Part shown: positions 23,798 through 35,554 of the stretch, in pieces
How the letters are laid out: the number at the start of each line of letters is the position of its first letter
Numbering within the stretch: the stretch's first letter is position 1
Origin: Saccopteryx bilineata
Lineage: Eukaryota; Chordata; Mammalia; Chiroptera; Emballonuridae
Assembly: GCF_036850765.1 (NCBI RefSeq)
Contig: NC_089490.1
Location: forward strand, 132,336,522-132,400,521
DNA: 64,000 bases
Reading direction: 5' to 3'
Notes under the pieces: generated by a model
Told to the model about the DNA's origin: nothing
Seen by the model: the letters and a program-made list of their open reading frames with translations, nothing else
Databases searched by the model: none
Translations under genes and position numbers: made by a program

Positions 23798-24304
23798 TCT
23801 AGAACCAGGTAAAAGGTCTCCCCCTGTGCCTGGGACTGCCCACAGCTGTGCCACAGTGCTGAGGGGGCTTCCGTTCTGAACACACATCTAGAACACACCA
23901 CCACCGCTTGTGGTTATCTCATGTGTTCTGAATCAATCCCCTAATTTAAGCAAATAGTGTGCAGGCATTTCAGAGGGGAATTATGACAGTGGGGAGCAAC
24001 CTTTCCTTAGAAACATGACTGGTTTTGGTAACAAACTCGCACCGTGCACCAGGGATTAGTTCTTTTCAGGCAGCCTTCAATGCACCTGTCTCTGTCTCTG
24101 GTTTTTCTTTACCACTTTCCACGTCTATCTTTCAGATATCTTTATTCCTGACTCAGGCCTTTCAGGTTTTGTTCAACTTTCTGAATCATTGTTGTCACTA
24201 CCACTAGAATAGTTAGAAATCATGAGTGGTTTCTATTCCTTGGCCTTGGGAAGACTTTTTAGTGAACATGCTGCCTTCTGGAAACCATATATTTATTCTT
24301 TAAG
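22743..24304. other. Intronic sequence, no gene seen
   Basis: The left end continues the ancient repeat (to about 22990). There is a GTTT run at 23189-23204 and a (GA)/(GACA) microsatellite at 23761-23800. Nothing coding. Confidence 0.5.
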
Positions 24305-24314
24305 ATTAAACTAT

Positions 24315-24664
24315 GGCCTGACCAGGCAGTGGCACAGTGGATAGAGCGTCGGACTGGGATGCTGAAGGACCCAGGTTCAAGACCCCAAGATCGCCAGCTT
24401 GAGCGCAGGCTCATCTGGTTTGAGCAAAACTCACCAGCTTGGTCCCAAGGTCGCTGGTTCAAGCAAGGGGTTGCTCGGTCTGCTGAAGGCCCATGGTCAA
24501 GACACATATGAGAAAGCAATCAATGAACAACTAAGGTGTCACAACGAAAAACTGATGATTGATGCTTCTCATCTCTCTTCGTTCCTGTCTGTCTGTCCCT
24601 ATCTATTCCTCTCCCTGACTCTCAGTCTGTCCCTGTTAAAAAAGAGAGAGAGAGAGAGAGAGAT
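24315..24664 (+). mobile_element. Family B SINE, full length
   Basis: Head GGCCTGACCAGGCAGTGGCA with B box GGTTCAAGACC, then two 'gcttg(a/g)gc' body repeats and a 'ctgtctgtccctatctatt' tail ending in (GA)n. Target duplication ATTAAACTAT at 24305-24314 and 24665-24674. Confidence 0.94.
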
Positions 24665-24674
24665 ATTAAACTAT

Positions 24675-25761
24675 GATCTGTCAAGCACTGTAACACTAAA
24701 CCATATCTTAGTGAACTAAATGTGGTATATTATTCACTTAACAATTACACAAATGTTCAAATTCTATGGGTTATAATTTTCTGCTTTTCTATACTAACTA
24801 GTCTTTGAATGGGACTTGGGTCCCCATACTCTACTAACTAGTTAATCTATCAGAGTGTATTGTTAGTCTTCAAAACCTGTGGACCTAGTAAGTCCTAGTG
24901 CAGAATTTGTACTTGATTTTGAATTCAGTGAAGAGTCATTGACATGATTTAATTAAAGATGATATAATTAGGTTTGTTTTCTCAGAATCTCTCTGGCTAC
25001 AGTGTGGGCAATTAGGTTGAGAGGAGGTAAGACTAGAAGCAGGAAGCTCAATCAGTAAGCTGACACAAGAGTCTTAGCTAGAGATGATGGTGGTTGAACT
25101 AGGAAGGATGAATGGTGACAGAGAAAATGAAGGGTCAGTGGTATTGACTGGGTGATTGATTGGATGTAGTGGGTAAGGCAGGAGAGTGAAGGACTGAGGA
25201 TGACAGTGGGTTTCTGGATGGGACAACTTAGGGAAAGGGGCTCCATCTACAGAGGAGAAAAAAGAGTAGGTTTTGTGAAAGACAAACAATTCAGTTTGAT
25301 TATGTTAAGGATAAGGTGGTTTGGTAATAGTTGTGTATGCAGAACTGGAGCTCAGGAGCCAGACATGGTCCAGGGATAGAGATTTGAGAGTCAAAGAAAA
25401 AAAAAGAAGAAACTATGGAAATGAATGAGCTTCCCTGACCTCTGTCTTCCCTTTTAGAGTAGCAGGCAGTTCTCAGTTGAGATTATAGAAGGCTAGGTTA
25501 AGTTTGAAAAGAATGAAGATATCTCCTGCAGGTAAAACTGAGGTTCTTAATATTGCATTTATTATGAAAGATGTCTATAATTAAAATAGTTCCATGCTCT
25601 TTTGCCTTTTAAATTAAAAAGTAAATATCCCCCAATTCCTTTCTGCATTTTAAAACTGATTGGCCCAATTGAATTTAGAAGCCATATTATAGCTTACAAA
25701 AAGGCACCTTTTATTTTGAAAATAAGCTATAAAATACCTGTGCATATATGTTATGTCATTT
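24675..25761. other. Intronic sequence, no gene seen
   Basis: No recognisable repeat or coding region. Confidence 0.5.
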
Positions 25762-25773
25762 TGAATACCACTC

Positions 25774-26248
25774 CTTTTCTTTGTTTTGTTTTTTGAGAGA
25801 GAGAAAGAAAAAAAGAGGAAAGGAGAGAGATGAGATGAGCAGCATCAACTCGTAGTTGCTGCACTTTAGTTGTTCATTGATGGCTTCTCATAGGTGCCTT
25901 GTTCGGGGGGTCCAGCCAAACCAGTGACCTCTTGCTCAAGCCAGCAACCTTGGCTCAAGCCAGTTACCTTGGGCTTCAATCCACTGACCATGTTCATGAT
26001 TCCACGCTCAAGATGGATGAGCGTGCGCTAAAGTTGGATAAGCCCATGCTCAAGCCAGCAACCTTGGCTCAAGCCAGTTACCTTGGGCTTCAAGCCACTG
26101 ACCATGTTCATGATTCCGCGCTCAAGATGGATGAGCGTGCGCTAAAGTTGGATGAGCCCATGCTCAAGCCAGCAACCTTGGGGTTTTGAACCTGGAACCT
26201 CAGTGTCCCAAGTCATGCTCTCTATCCACTGCGCCACCACTGGTCAGG
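25774..26248 (-). mobile_element. Family B SINE with internal 114-bp duplication
   Basis: Minus-strand family B element flanked by TGAATACCACTC at 25762-25773 and 26249-26260. Its body holds two tandem 114-bp units (25934-26047 and 26048-26161, three differences seen) plus an 18-bp partial third. An open frame of 96 codons across it simply reflects the duplication. Confidence 0.92.
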
Positions 26249-26260
26249 TGAATACCACTC

Positions 26261-27160
26261 ACTTTTGATGGAGGTCAGCTACTCTGCTGGTCTTGTCCAA
26301 CCTGAGCCTAAGGCTGGGGAAAAGTATGTAGAAGGAGTCCCTGGCTTAACCCAGCAGGGAAGGAGGTGTGCAGAAGTGTAGAACAAAGGGTTATTCATAT
26401 TCTACCTTAAACAGAGCTAGATGATGTCCCTGAAGGATGACTACAGCATCAAAGGACATGCTTCTGGATGATCTGGTGACCACTGAGATGACCTGGCATG
26501 TTATTGCCCAGTAGGATTGTCCAGAAAGCCCAGATTTGGCATCTTTACAGCAAGTACAGAACCAAAAGGTCATCTTCCTGTTCTCTGTTCACCTCTTAAT
26601 ACAGGAGCTTCCGACAACTTAGCATGTCTTCGCCAGCGAGGGTCTGGGCTGGAACTTGCCTCAGCCTTCACGCTGAATGCGAAGGGGCCTCACCCGAAAC
26701 ACATCGGTCAGCCCAGGCTGACCGATTTTGGTCGTTTGTGTCATTGCTTAGGATTTGTGGGGTTTGGCCTTGAATTCACATCCCACAAATATGAGAGGCT
26801 GCTGATGACTATCACGCCTTAATTATAGGCATCAACCTTTCCTACAAGACCCCATAACATGTCTTTATAAGTACTGGAAGTAATAATTTTATGAAGTGCC
26901 TTAGCTATATAAAATTATTTGTAGAATCATTTTGGTTTTATGCAAATAAGAATGTCTTGAAAATCGGGAAGATAAAATGTTGGAATAAATCAAGACAGGC
27001 TCTCTTTCTCCATTTAAGAATATATTTCCAGCTGGAAGCAGTGGAAGCAGTGGAAGCAGGAGGGTTATTCAAAGGGTCGTTTTCTTCCATCAACAAATGT
27101 CAATGAACATTTATTGAGAATTGTCCATCACTGAGGAAGATAGGAATGAAAGATAAGATG
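26261..27160. other. Intronic sequence, no gene seen
   Basis: Contains the 24-bp palindrome at 26703-26726 and a small 'tggaagcag' triplication near 27041-27060. No coding signature. Confidence 0.5.
26703..26726. repeat. Perfect palindrome, 11-bp arms with 2-bp centre
   Basis: ATCGGTCAGCC, then CA, then the exact reverse complement GGCTGACCGAT. Confidence 0.95.
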
Positions 27161-27173
27161 TAATGTGTGTCTT

Positions 27174-27440
27174 CTTCCTTCCTTCCTCCTCCTCCCCCTT
27201 CCTTCCTTCCTTCCTTCCTTCCTTCCTTCCTTCCTTCCTTCCTTCCTTCCTTCCTTCCTTCCTTCTTTCCTTCCTTCCTCCTGCCTTCCTTCCTTCTTCC
27301 TTCCTTCCTTCCTCCTGCCTTCCTTCCTTCTTCCTTCCTTCCTTCCTTCCTTCCTTCCTTCCTTCCTTCCTTCCTTCCTTCCCTCCCTCCCTCCCTCCCT
27401 CCCTCCCTCTCTCCCTCCCTTCCTTCCTTCCTTTCTCTCT
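27174..27440. repeat. (CCTT)n/(CCCT)n microsatellite
   Basis: About 265 bp of CCTT units with CCTCCTG and CCCT interruptions. Read in the other strand it is the (GGAA)n-expanded tail of the minus SINE that follows. Confidence 0.97.
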
Positions 27441-27779
27441 TTCTATCTTTATTTTTTAAGTGAGAGGAAGGAAGATAGTGAGGCAGATTCCTGCATGCGC
27501 ACCGACTGAGATCTTACCTGGCAGCCCATGTCTGGGGCCAATGTTCGAATCGACCAAGCAATCCTCAGTGCCTGAGGCTGACACTCAGATCAACCAAGCT
27601 CTCCTGAGCGCTTAGGGCTGACACTCGAACCAGTCAAGCCACTGGCTGCGGGAGGGGAAGAGGGAGAGAAGGGGGAGAAGCAGATGGTCGCTTCTCCTGT
27701 GTGCCTTGACCAGGGATCAAAACCTGGGACGTCCATAGGCTGGGCCAGTGCTCTACCCACTGAGCAATCAGCCAGGGCC
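27174..27779 (-). mobile_element. Family A SINE, long variant, tail expanded to (AAGG)n
   Basis: Reversed family A head ends at 27779 (AATCAGCCAGGGCC), with B box GGGATCAAAACC. The body includes extra 'gacactcgaacc(a)g' repeats absent from the other copies. Likely target duplication TAATGTGTGTCTT (27161-27173) versus TAGTGTGGGTCTT (27780-27792). The microsatellite therefore lies inside the element as its tail. Confidence 0.8.
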
Positions 27780-27809
27780 TAGTGTGGGTCTTTAAAGAGA
27801 CTAAAATTA

Positions 27810-28183
27810 GGCCCTGGCCGGTTTGCTCAGTGGTAGAGCATCAGCCTGGCGTGCAGGAGTCCCAGGTTCGATTCCCAGCCAGGGCACACAGGAGAAGCGC
27901 CCATCTGCTTCTCCACCCCTCCCCCTTTCCTTCCTCTCTGTCTCTCTCTTCCCCTCCCACAGCCGAGTCTCCATTGGAGCAAAGATGGCCCGGGCACTGA
28001 GGATGGCTCTGTGGCCTCTGCCTCAGGCGCTAGAATGGCTCTGGTTGCAACAGAGCGACGCCTAGATGGGCAGAGCATCACCCCCTGGTGGGCATGCCGG
28101 GTGGGTCCCGGTCGGGCATATGCGGGAGTCTGTCTGACTGCCTCCCCATTTCCAGCTTCGGAAAAATGCAAAAAAGGAAAAAA
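27810..28183 (+). mobile_element. Family A SINE, full length
   Basis: Head GGCCCTGGCCGGTTTGCTCA, B box GGTTCGATTCCC. A perfect 16-bp duplication, AAAGAGACTAAAATTA, lies at 27794-27809 and 28184-28199. It inserted only 17 bp beyond the adjoining SINE. Confidence 0.95.
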
Positions 28184-28199
28184 AAGAGACTAAAATTAT

Positions 28200-29480
28200 A
28201 GGGATTGAATGTGTTACTCATTCAAATTGTGTGAGCCTTCTGTATTTTATAAACTGTTGTAGGTGTCAAGGATATAGCAGTGAAATAAAAATACAAAAAA
28301 CCTGTGGCTTTAGGGAGTTCATATTTAAGGAAAACAACAACAAAGGAAGAAACAAGTAGAGAAGATGGCAATGAGTGCTACCAAGAAAAGTAATTCAACT
28401 TAAATGCTTAAGGCTTAAAAAGCTGCAAAAATAGGCTGCAGTGAAGGAAGGGGTTCATGGGGGAGCTGGATTTTGAACTTAGCTTTGAAAATAGAGAGTT
28501 TGAATGGATTTAAGTTTGAACTGACACAAGGGAGAGGGAGAGGTCACTGAGAGAGGAGCAGAAGAATGAAGCAGAGAACCACAGGAGCTGAGGCCATAGT
28601 CGCAAAGTTACAGTGGATTAACAAAGTTACAATGAAAAGTCATGTAAGAAGAAACCATGGCATGGTGGTAATTCACAATTCAGTTTAACAGGTGTTTTTT
28701 GGAAATACTCATAGAGTATAAACTCCAAGGCCAGGAACACTGTGCACTTTCTTAACCATTCTATCTCCAGTACTTACTGGGCAGGCGCCTGCTCTGATAG
28801 AAGATGCTAAGCAGATTACTTGTCAAGGGGAGGACTTTGTGCAAGGCTAGTGAAACCAAATGATGAAGGGCCCTGGATGACAAGGTGATGAGCTTGAGCT
28901 TGATCTTATCAGCGACAAAAAGATAATGCACATCACACATCTTGGTTAATGTCACTATTATAAGGTTCCCTTAAATATATTACTGAGCCCTTTGAAAAAA
29001 TTTTCTTCCCTTTAGTTAATTTTGGGAACTTTCCCTCGTGGCTTCAATTACTTTCTTGCCTTTCTGTCCCATCCCTTGGAGATGACAAGATGACCACTGC
29101 CATCACCTCTCAGGTCCTAAGTGTATGTGTGTGCAGGCCCCTTATTACCAAGGAGCACGGGAGCTCTGGACCATGCTGCGCTCTGTGCACAAAAAGAACC
29201 AAGTGTCACTCACTGTCAGTGGGCCTCCTGGTCTTGCACACACCCCTCTGCAGATGTGCCTCGTGATGACTGCCTTTGGCCATGTCCTCCCAGACCTTCT
29301 TTCCCTCCATCTCAGAAACCTGTTCCCTGCCTTCTAGTCTGTCCTCTTCCCACCTGAACATCTCCCAGTGTTCCTCAGTCATCCCCTCTGACACGGCCTG
29401 TTTTTCACTTTTGATTGTTTCTGTTTACTTAAAAGCATATACTTTTAGAGGGAGGAAGGTGTGGTAGTGATTTCCTGGTT
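28200..29480. other. Intronic sequence, no gene seen
   Basis: 28255-28380 resembles an old dispersed repeat (family not assigned). Nothing coding. Confidence 0.45.
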
Positions 29481-29575
29481 GAAACATTTACTTTACAGAT
29501 TAGGAAACTGAGGCTCAGGAAGGTAAAGTGACTCACCCAGCTCTAAACAACCATGCAAGCCTTCCTGATTCCTAG
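29481..29575 (-). repeat. MIR core fragment
   Basis: 'gattaggaaactgaggctca' followed by 'gtaaagtgactcaccc' matches the MIR core in minus orientation. Confidence 0.7.
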
Positions 29576-29595
29576 CCTCAACCCCCCTTGATTTC

Positions 29596-29947
29596 TTTTC
29601 TTTTCTTTTCTTTTTTGACAGAGACAGAGAGTCAGAGAGAGGGACAGATAGGGACAGACAGACAGGAAGGGAGAGAGATGAGAAGCATCAATTCTTCGTT
29701 GCCACACCTGCATTGTTCATTTATTGCTTTCTCATGTGTACCTTGACTGAGGGGTTACAGCAAAATGAGTGACCCCTTGCTCAAGCCAGAGACCTTTGGG
29801 CTCAAGCCAGCAACCATGGGGTCAGGTCTAGGATCCCATGCTCAAGCCAGTGACCCCACGCTCAAGCTGGTGACTTCGGGGTTTCAAAACTGAGTCCTCC
29901 ACGTCCTAGTCTGATGCTCTATCCACTGCATCACCGCCTGGTCAGGC
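29596..29947 (-). mobile_element. Family B SINE, minus orientation
   Basis: (CTTTT)n tail, then 'ggacagatagggacagacag' and several 'ctcaagccag' units, ending with the head 'caccgcctggtcaggc'. Imperfect duplication CCCCCTTGATTTC / CCTCCCTTAATTTT. Moderately old. Confidence 0.88.
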
Positions 29948-30305
29948 CTCCCTTAATTTTGGAGCAGGGAAGTGGTGGCACTGTGACAAAGCTGCAGGTG
30001 GTGAGTCGAGCACCACTGGCTCAGAGATGAGCAAGGCTAGGAGTGAAGAAAGCCCTCTAGATCTGGTGCCACAGTGCATGGGTACTGGGGGGGGGGGCAA
30101 GTCTGAAGCACGTTCCACCGGAAAGCATCAGAGGGGCTCGGGGACTGGTGAACATGTAGGAGACAGAGGGGAGGAGGAGTCACATCCACATCCTTTCAGG
30201 AGCTGAGCCCGACCCTGCACTTGCTCTAGAGCAGAGAGATAACTCAAGCCCCTGCCACCGGCGAGCTACTGCATATGGCGGGTGAGACCATCAAAGAAAA
30301 CAACT
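29948..30305. other. Intronic sequence, no gene seen
   Basis: Includes a G9 run near 30088. Nothing else recognised. Confidence 0.5.
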
Positions 30306-30505
30306 AAATTAGAAAACTTACAAGAGGGTAGGCGAAATGGGTGAAGGTGTCCAAGAGGTACAGACCTCCAGTTATAAAGAAAGGGATTTAATGTGCAACA
30401 TGGTGACTATAGTTATCAATACTGGATTGTATATTGGAAGGATGCTAAGTGAGTAGATTTAAAAGTTTTCATCACAAAGGGGGAAAAATGAAAATTCTAT
30501 TGAAA
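30306..30505 (+). repeat. Old L1 3'UTR fragment
   Basis: 'aacatggtgactatagttat', then 'tggattgtatattgga', then 'aaaagttttcatcacaaa' is the typical order of the L1MA/MB 3' end. Plus orientation. Confidence 0.8.
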
Positions 30506-30603
30506 AAAAGAAAACTTACAAACCATGATATGTGCCATGAGAGAAACACCACACTAGCAAGTGTGTGTTTGAGGACTGCTCTGCTTTAAACTGGGCGATG
30601 GAA

Positions 30604-30977
30604 ACCCTGGCTGGTTGGCTTAGCGGTTGAGCACTGGCCTGGCATGTGGAGGTCCCAGGTTTGATTCCCAGTCAGGGCACACAGGAGAGGTGCCCATCTG
30701 CTTCTCCACCTTTCCCCCTCTTCTTCCTCTCTGTCTCTCTCTTCTCCTCTCGAAGACAAGACTCCACTGGAGCAGAGTTAGCCTGGGTGCTGAGGATGGC
30801 TCCATGGCCTCAGGTGCTAGAATGGCTCCAGTTGCAACAGAGCTATGCCCCAGATGGGCAGAGCATCGCCCCCTGGTGGGCATGCCGGGTGGATCCCAGT
30901 TGGGCACATGTGGGAGTCTGTCTGACTGCCTCCCTGCTTCTAACTTCGGAAAAATACCAAAAATAAATAAATAAATA
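30604..30977 (+). mobile_element. Family A SINE, older copy
   Basis: ACCCTGGCTGGTTGGCTTAG head, family A body with many CpG losses, and (AAAT)n tail at 30961-30977. Weak flanking similarity (GGCGATGG / GGTGATGG). Confidence 0.88.
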
Positions 30978-32651
30978 AGCCAGGTGATGGGAGAAAGTGA
31001 TTGTGTAGAGATGATAAACAGATGTTTTATCAACTGTAAGACTCACGAAACAATGATGATTTTAAAGAAAGTGGCAAAGTTTGGAAAATAAGTTGGTTTA
31101 TGAAAGGAGATTGCTTTTAAGGAAACAGCCTATTAAAGAACACAATAACTTATTTGCCAACATTTCCCTTACCCAAATCTCGGGGTTTTGTTAACTAAGA
31201 GGGAGAGGAGATATTGTGCTATCTTTTGAAAGTGTTGGAATTAGTTATTCATCTCAATAGGAAACACTTGACACCAGCAGTTGTTCTAAGGAGATGTGTA
31301 CAGTGAGGCTACCCAGTCATCATGGTGTTCAAGTGGGGCATGTGTATCCTGGGAGACATGGTCCTCTTTTCTAAAAGGAGAAGTACAGTTTGGGCTTTGG
31401 TAACTGGTGAGAGAACCATCATAAAAAGCTTTACCTTGAGCAATGTGGGCTCATTCGAGGTAAAAATCCCTAATTCTGTAGAGCTGCACGGGACCAGACA
31501 AGGGTCCCATGAAGACAGCCTACCACTTACAGAAGCATGAGGTGTGAGAGAACATCTCCCCAGTGACCACTTTCCTTGCCTGGGTTGGAAGAAGCTGTGG
31601 TTCTTGATAACAGTAATCACAGTGTAGTAACCAAAGCCAATAACATTTCTCCCCAGATAAAGGGAGAATTCTGTTCTCCCCCTTCTTTCTCATTATCTCT
31701 GAAAAATTTGTCATCCTGTGTTAATAGCTAGGCATATTGCCGTTAGCACTTTCCATGCCACTGTGGGTTGCTAAGTAGTAGCACACGAGATCAGGAGCAG
31801 AGATGGGTTAAGCCGAGCAGAGTCGGTTTTAGTCCTGATTGGACCACAAATGAGGACAGAAATGAACCACTACCTTTCCTCAACCTTAATATCTCCATTT
31901 GAAAAGGAAGGGTTGATGGTATTTGCTAGTCGCTGTCTCTGCCAGTCTTCACCTTATAGCATTCTGTGGCTCCAACTAATTAGGGTTTATCATAACCCTG
32001 TGTCTCTCAAAGTTGTCATGAAGATGTCACATTTTCAGGGAGGTGAAATTAAGCACAGAAGCTGGGAGCCTAGGACTACAAAGATTGACTCAGTTTTCTG
32101 CTTTCATACTGAGTCACCCTGACTCTGAAGGAGCTGAACTGATACCAGTGCTAGGCTGGAATTTGAGAGCTCCATCTTTGCCTTCATCGTCTTACAGAGT
32201 GAACTAGAGTACTGGTGGAACAAGCTCACTTAGGAGACCAGCGATAGTAGAAAAATGGTTTTCTCCTGTGTTGGGGACATTGAGAGCAAACTTTGCTGTA
32301 ACTTTGTGGTAGCTAAACTGTAACTATAGTGGCCAACTCTTCACTAGGATGGCTCCCATTTCCCCCACTGTAAGTCTACAGATAAGCCCCAGATTAGAAA
32401 TGAAAAGTCAGATGTTCCCAATGGAGTGATGAGTCTTAAGGGCGTCATTTGAAATCGTGATTTCCCATTTTTCCTTGGAATCCAGAGACCTTGCCAGTGG
32501 GGGTAACAATTCTGAATTTCCAACAGTGATGACACTGATGGTACTCAGGGATAAACTCATGTTCTACCCACCTCAGTCTGGCCAAGTTTTAGTTGACCAG
32601 AATGTCTGGAGGGTCTTGAAGAAAAAAGAGTCAGAGATTCTGCAACAAGCC
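30978..32651. other. Intronic sequence, no gene seen
   Basis: Small overlapping frames on both strands. None has domain support. Confidence 0.5.
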
Positions 32652-32660
32652 AAATGGTGG

Positions 32661-33028
32661 ATAGAGCATTGGCCTGGGATGCTGAGGAGCCAGGTTCAAG
32701 GCCCTGAGATCACTGGCTTGAGTGCAGACTCATCTGGCTTGAGTGCAGGCTCACCAGCTTGAGCCCAGGGTTGCTGGCTTGAGCCCAAATGTCACTGGCT
32801 TGAGCCCAAATGTCACTAGCTTGAAGCCCAAGGTCGCTGGCTCGAGCTCAAAGTCACTGGCTTAAGCAAGAGGTTACTGGCTCTGCTATAGCTCCCCGGT
32901 CAAGGCACATATGAGAAAGCAATTGATGAACAACTAAGGTGCCGCAATGAAGAATTGATGCTTCTCATCTCTCTCTCTCTTTCTGTCTTTCTGTCTGTCT
33001 GCCTGTCTCTCTTGCAAAAAAAAAAAAA
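32661..33028 (+). mobile_element. Family B SINE, 5'-truncated, with expanded body repeats
   Basis: Starts inside the head at ATAGAGCATTGGCC. AAATGGTGG at 32652-32660 and 33029-33037 flanks it. The body contains at least six 'ggcttgag(c/t)' units, more than the copy at 24315, then a (TCTG)n tail. Confidence 0.82.
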
Positions 33029-33037
33029 AAATGGTGG

Positions 33038-33766
33038 GAAGAAACTCAGTGAAGAGAAGAATTTTTGAAGGCTTGGGGATTTTTCAAAGCTCCAGACAGA
33101 TTTACATAAAGGGATAACCTGACTTTTGGGGTGAGGAGTTTGAGGAATTAAGCTGTGTCTCCTCCTGCAGCTGAGTCTAGGCGGGGGCTGTTGAGGAGCA
33201 CACAGACCTTTAGTGATGAGAGAAACAGGAGTCTCTCTGCTCAGGTGGGCAATTCAAAAGTCTGGCTTTTTCTATGAAGTGTAAGGAGAAAAATTAGACA
33301 GCAGCAAGACAAGAAAGCGAAATGCTATCACAGAGAAAACCAGAGGGTTACATTGAGACTGGGCAGAAAAAGGAAAAGAGACAAAGGCAGGAAAGCACGG
33401 CAGGGAGATAACATGGGGCCACAGCTGTCGGGCGGAGACGGAGCCAGGTCACACAGGAAGCAGTCATGAAGAGGTCAAACAAACACAGTCATCCACTCGA
33501 TCAGCTATTTAAAGAATCAGCCATTCATTTGGCAAAAACAGAGAGGATACGTTGAAGAAGCCAGCATTGTGCTAGGTGCTGGGAATCGATGAGCAAAACT
33601 AACATGGCACCTGCTCAGAAGAAGTTTATAACCTAGTGAGTGGGTCAGAGGCATCGATCCCTGAATTGCGTGGTTCGACCCTGTGCTCCATGTCATGGTG
33701 GGTGGAGGGCAGGGAAAAGCACAGTCCTGTTGCCTCCCCATTCTAACAAGCATCATTGTCATCATT
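33038..33766. other. Intronic sequence, no gene seen
   Basis: No recognisable features. Confidence 0.5.
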
Positions 33767-33781
33767 AAGAAGAAAGGACCT

Positions 33782-33917
33782 CCCCCTGGTGGGCAGAGCA
33801 TCGCCCCTTGTGGGTGTGCCGGGTGGATCCCGGTCGGGCGCATGCGGGAGTCTGTCTGACTGTCTCTCCCTGTTTCCAGCTTCAGAAAAATGCAAAAAAA
33901 AAAAAAAAAAGAAGAAG
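33782..33917 (+). mobile_element. Family A SINE, 5'-truncated to its last third
   Basis: Begins at 'ccccctggtgggcagagcat' and continues to the standard end and A-rich tail. AAGAAGAAAGGACCT precedes it (33767-33781) and follows it (33918-33932). Confidence 0.88.
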
Positions 33918-33932
33918 AAGAAGAAAGGACCT

Positions 33933-34156
33933 GAGCGCGGGCTCATCTGGCTTGAGCAAAGAGCTCCCCAGCTTAGACCCAAGGTCGCTCGCTCCAGCAG
34001 GGGGTTACTCAGTCTGCTGAAGGCTCGCGGTCAAGGCACATGTGAGAAAGCAATCAATGAACAACTAAGAAGTCGCAACGCGCAACAAGAAACTGATGAT
34101 TGATGCTTCTCATCTCTCTCCGTTCCTGTCTGTCTGTCCCTGTCTATCTCTGCCTC

Positions 34157-34193
<37 letters not shown>
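33933..34193 (+). mobile_element. Family B SINE, 5'-truncated, at the same target site
   Basis: Begins 'gagcgcgggctcatctgg' and runs to a poly(A) of about 32. Flanked by AAGAAAGGACCTGAG on both sides. The target sequence is thus present three times around the two SINEs. Confidence 0.87.
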
Positions 34194-34211
34194 AAGAAGA
34201 AAGGACCTGAG

Positions 34212-35550
34212 AAGAAAGTGAGGTTAGAGATAGAAATAGTGGAGCGTTCAGAGAAGTTCCTGAACAGAGAGGAGCTAGTGGGATGTGGATACCCTGATTG
34301 GGACCAGGCAGCAACAGCCATTTTCTAAGCCTGATCCCAGCTCAATCTTCCCTTCCTAGGAGAGGGAAAATGAACGCAAGAGATCTAAGGATGTGAAGAA
34401 TACAAATGAGGAAGGAAACAGCCCATTGTTGTCTTTCCTCGATGTTTGGAAAGCTCCTGAAGGAAATAGTTATGAGTCCCTATCCCAACCCCATCCAGCA
34501 CCTGCTGAAAGAGGATCACCCCAAGGCAGGAGGAGCATTGAGGCAGGAGAAATGGATCACAGGACCTGCCCCTGTGCAACTGTCAGAGTGGGCTTAGGTG
34601 GGTCGTGTAGGTTTAGACACATCTACGTGCCACTTAATAGGATAAACCAAATTATGGCATTTATGGCAAGGCCTCTCATCTGGAAGAATCTCTCACTGAC
34701 TGTCTCAAAAGAGATTTGCTTGGATTAGCAAAATACTCTCCCTGGAGGGTTAAAGTAGGAGACTGACATTTATCTGAATATAAATTCATTTCACCATCTC
34801 TTTCTCTCACCCTGTACTCCAGGTGCAGTGAAGACATAGGTGTTTTAAGCAAGGCACCTAGAGGGGAGGGCCAGTATTTACCCCTGAAGCTGTGGACACA
34901 ATGGGAAGACCAGAGGAGACAGGACCAGGAGCTCAGCTCTGAGTCAGCCTGATCTGGAATCGAGTTGGGGCTCGAAGGAAGGGAAGACCAGGTGGTGGGG
35001 GGAAAGAGACCGAAAGGAAATTTGAGGTTTATATTTACGCATGCACATCTGGGCTCTGTAAGCAGAATGAGTGTCCTTGAAGGAATTGGGTAAAATTCCA
35101 AGGATCCCAAATCATTTCATTAGCATTTCCACTCATAATTCATGTATTTTTTTCCTTTTCTCTTAATTAAAATTCTTAAAATAAATGTACTTCCCTTTCT
35201 CGCAGATTTACAGAATAGTGAAATTCTCAGACAAGATAGTTTTTGGTGTTCCCTGCTCACATATTCCCAAGCCAGGCCAAGGTGTGCCTTGGTGAAGTGG
35301 GTTCCCATAATCACGTCACTAGTGCATTAGGAAGAAATATTGGACAAGGTATTGGCATCATAATGTGAAAGAATTTTTTTTTTTTTTTGTAACTGATCAT
35401 ATTCACGCAAAGCCATCAGTCCTGTTTGCCTTGGCCACATTCTCCATATCACACATAAAGTTTGAAAAAGCATCTTTTCACAAAATAAACTTTCCACAAA
35501 ATTGAAAGAGACTCACAGACACAGAGAGCAGACTGGCCATTGCTAAAGGA
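34212..35550. other. Intronic sequence, no gene seen
   Basis: A T14 run near 35373. Nothing coding recognised. Confidence 0.5.
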
Positions 35551-35554
35551 GGTT

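Noticed and set aside
25934..26179. Regular direct repeats reminiscent of a CRISPR-like array
   Set aside because: They are an internal duplication of a SINE; units are contiguous with no variable spacers.
27163..27509. Long proline/serine/leucine/phenylalanine open frames
   Set aside because: They are translations of a CCTT microsatellite in all three frames.
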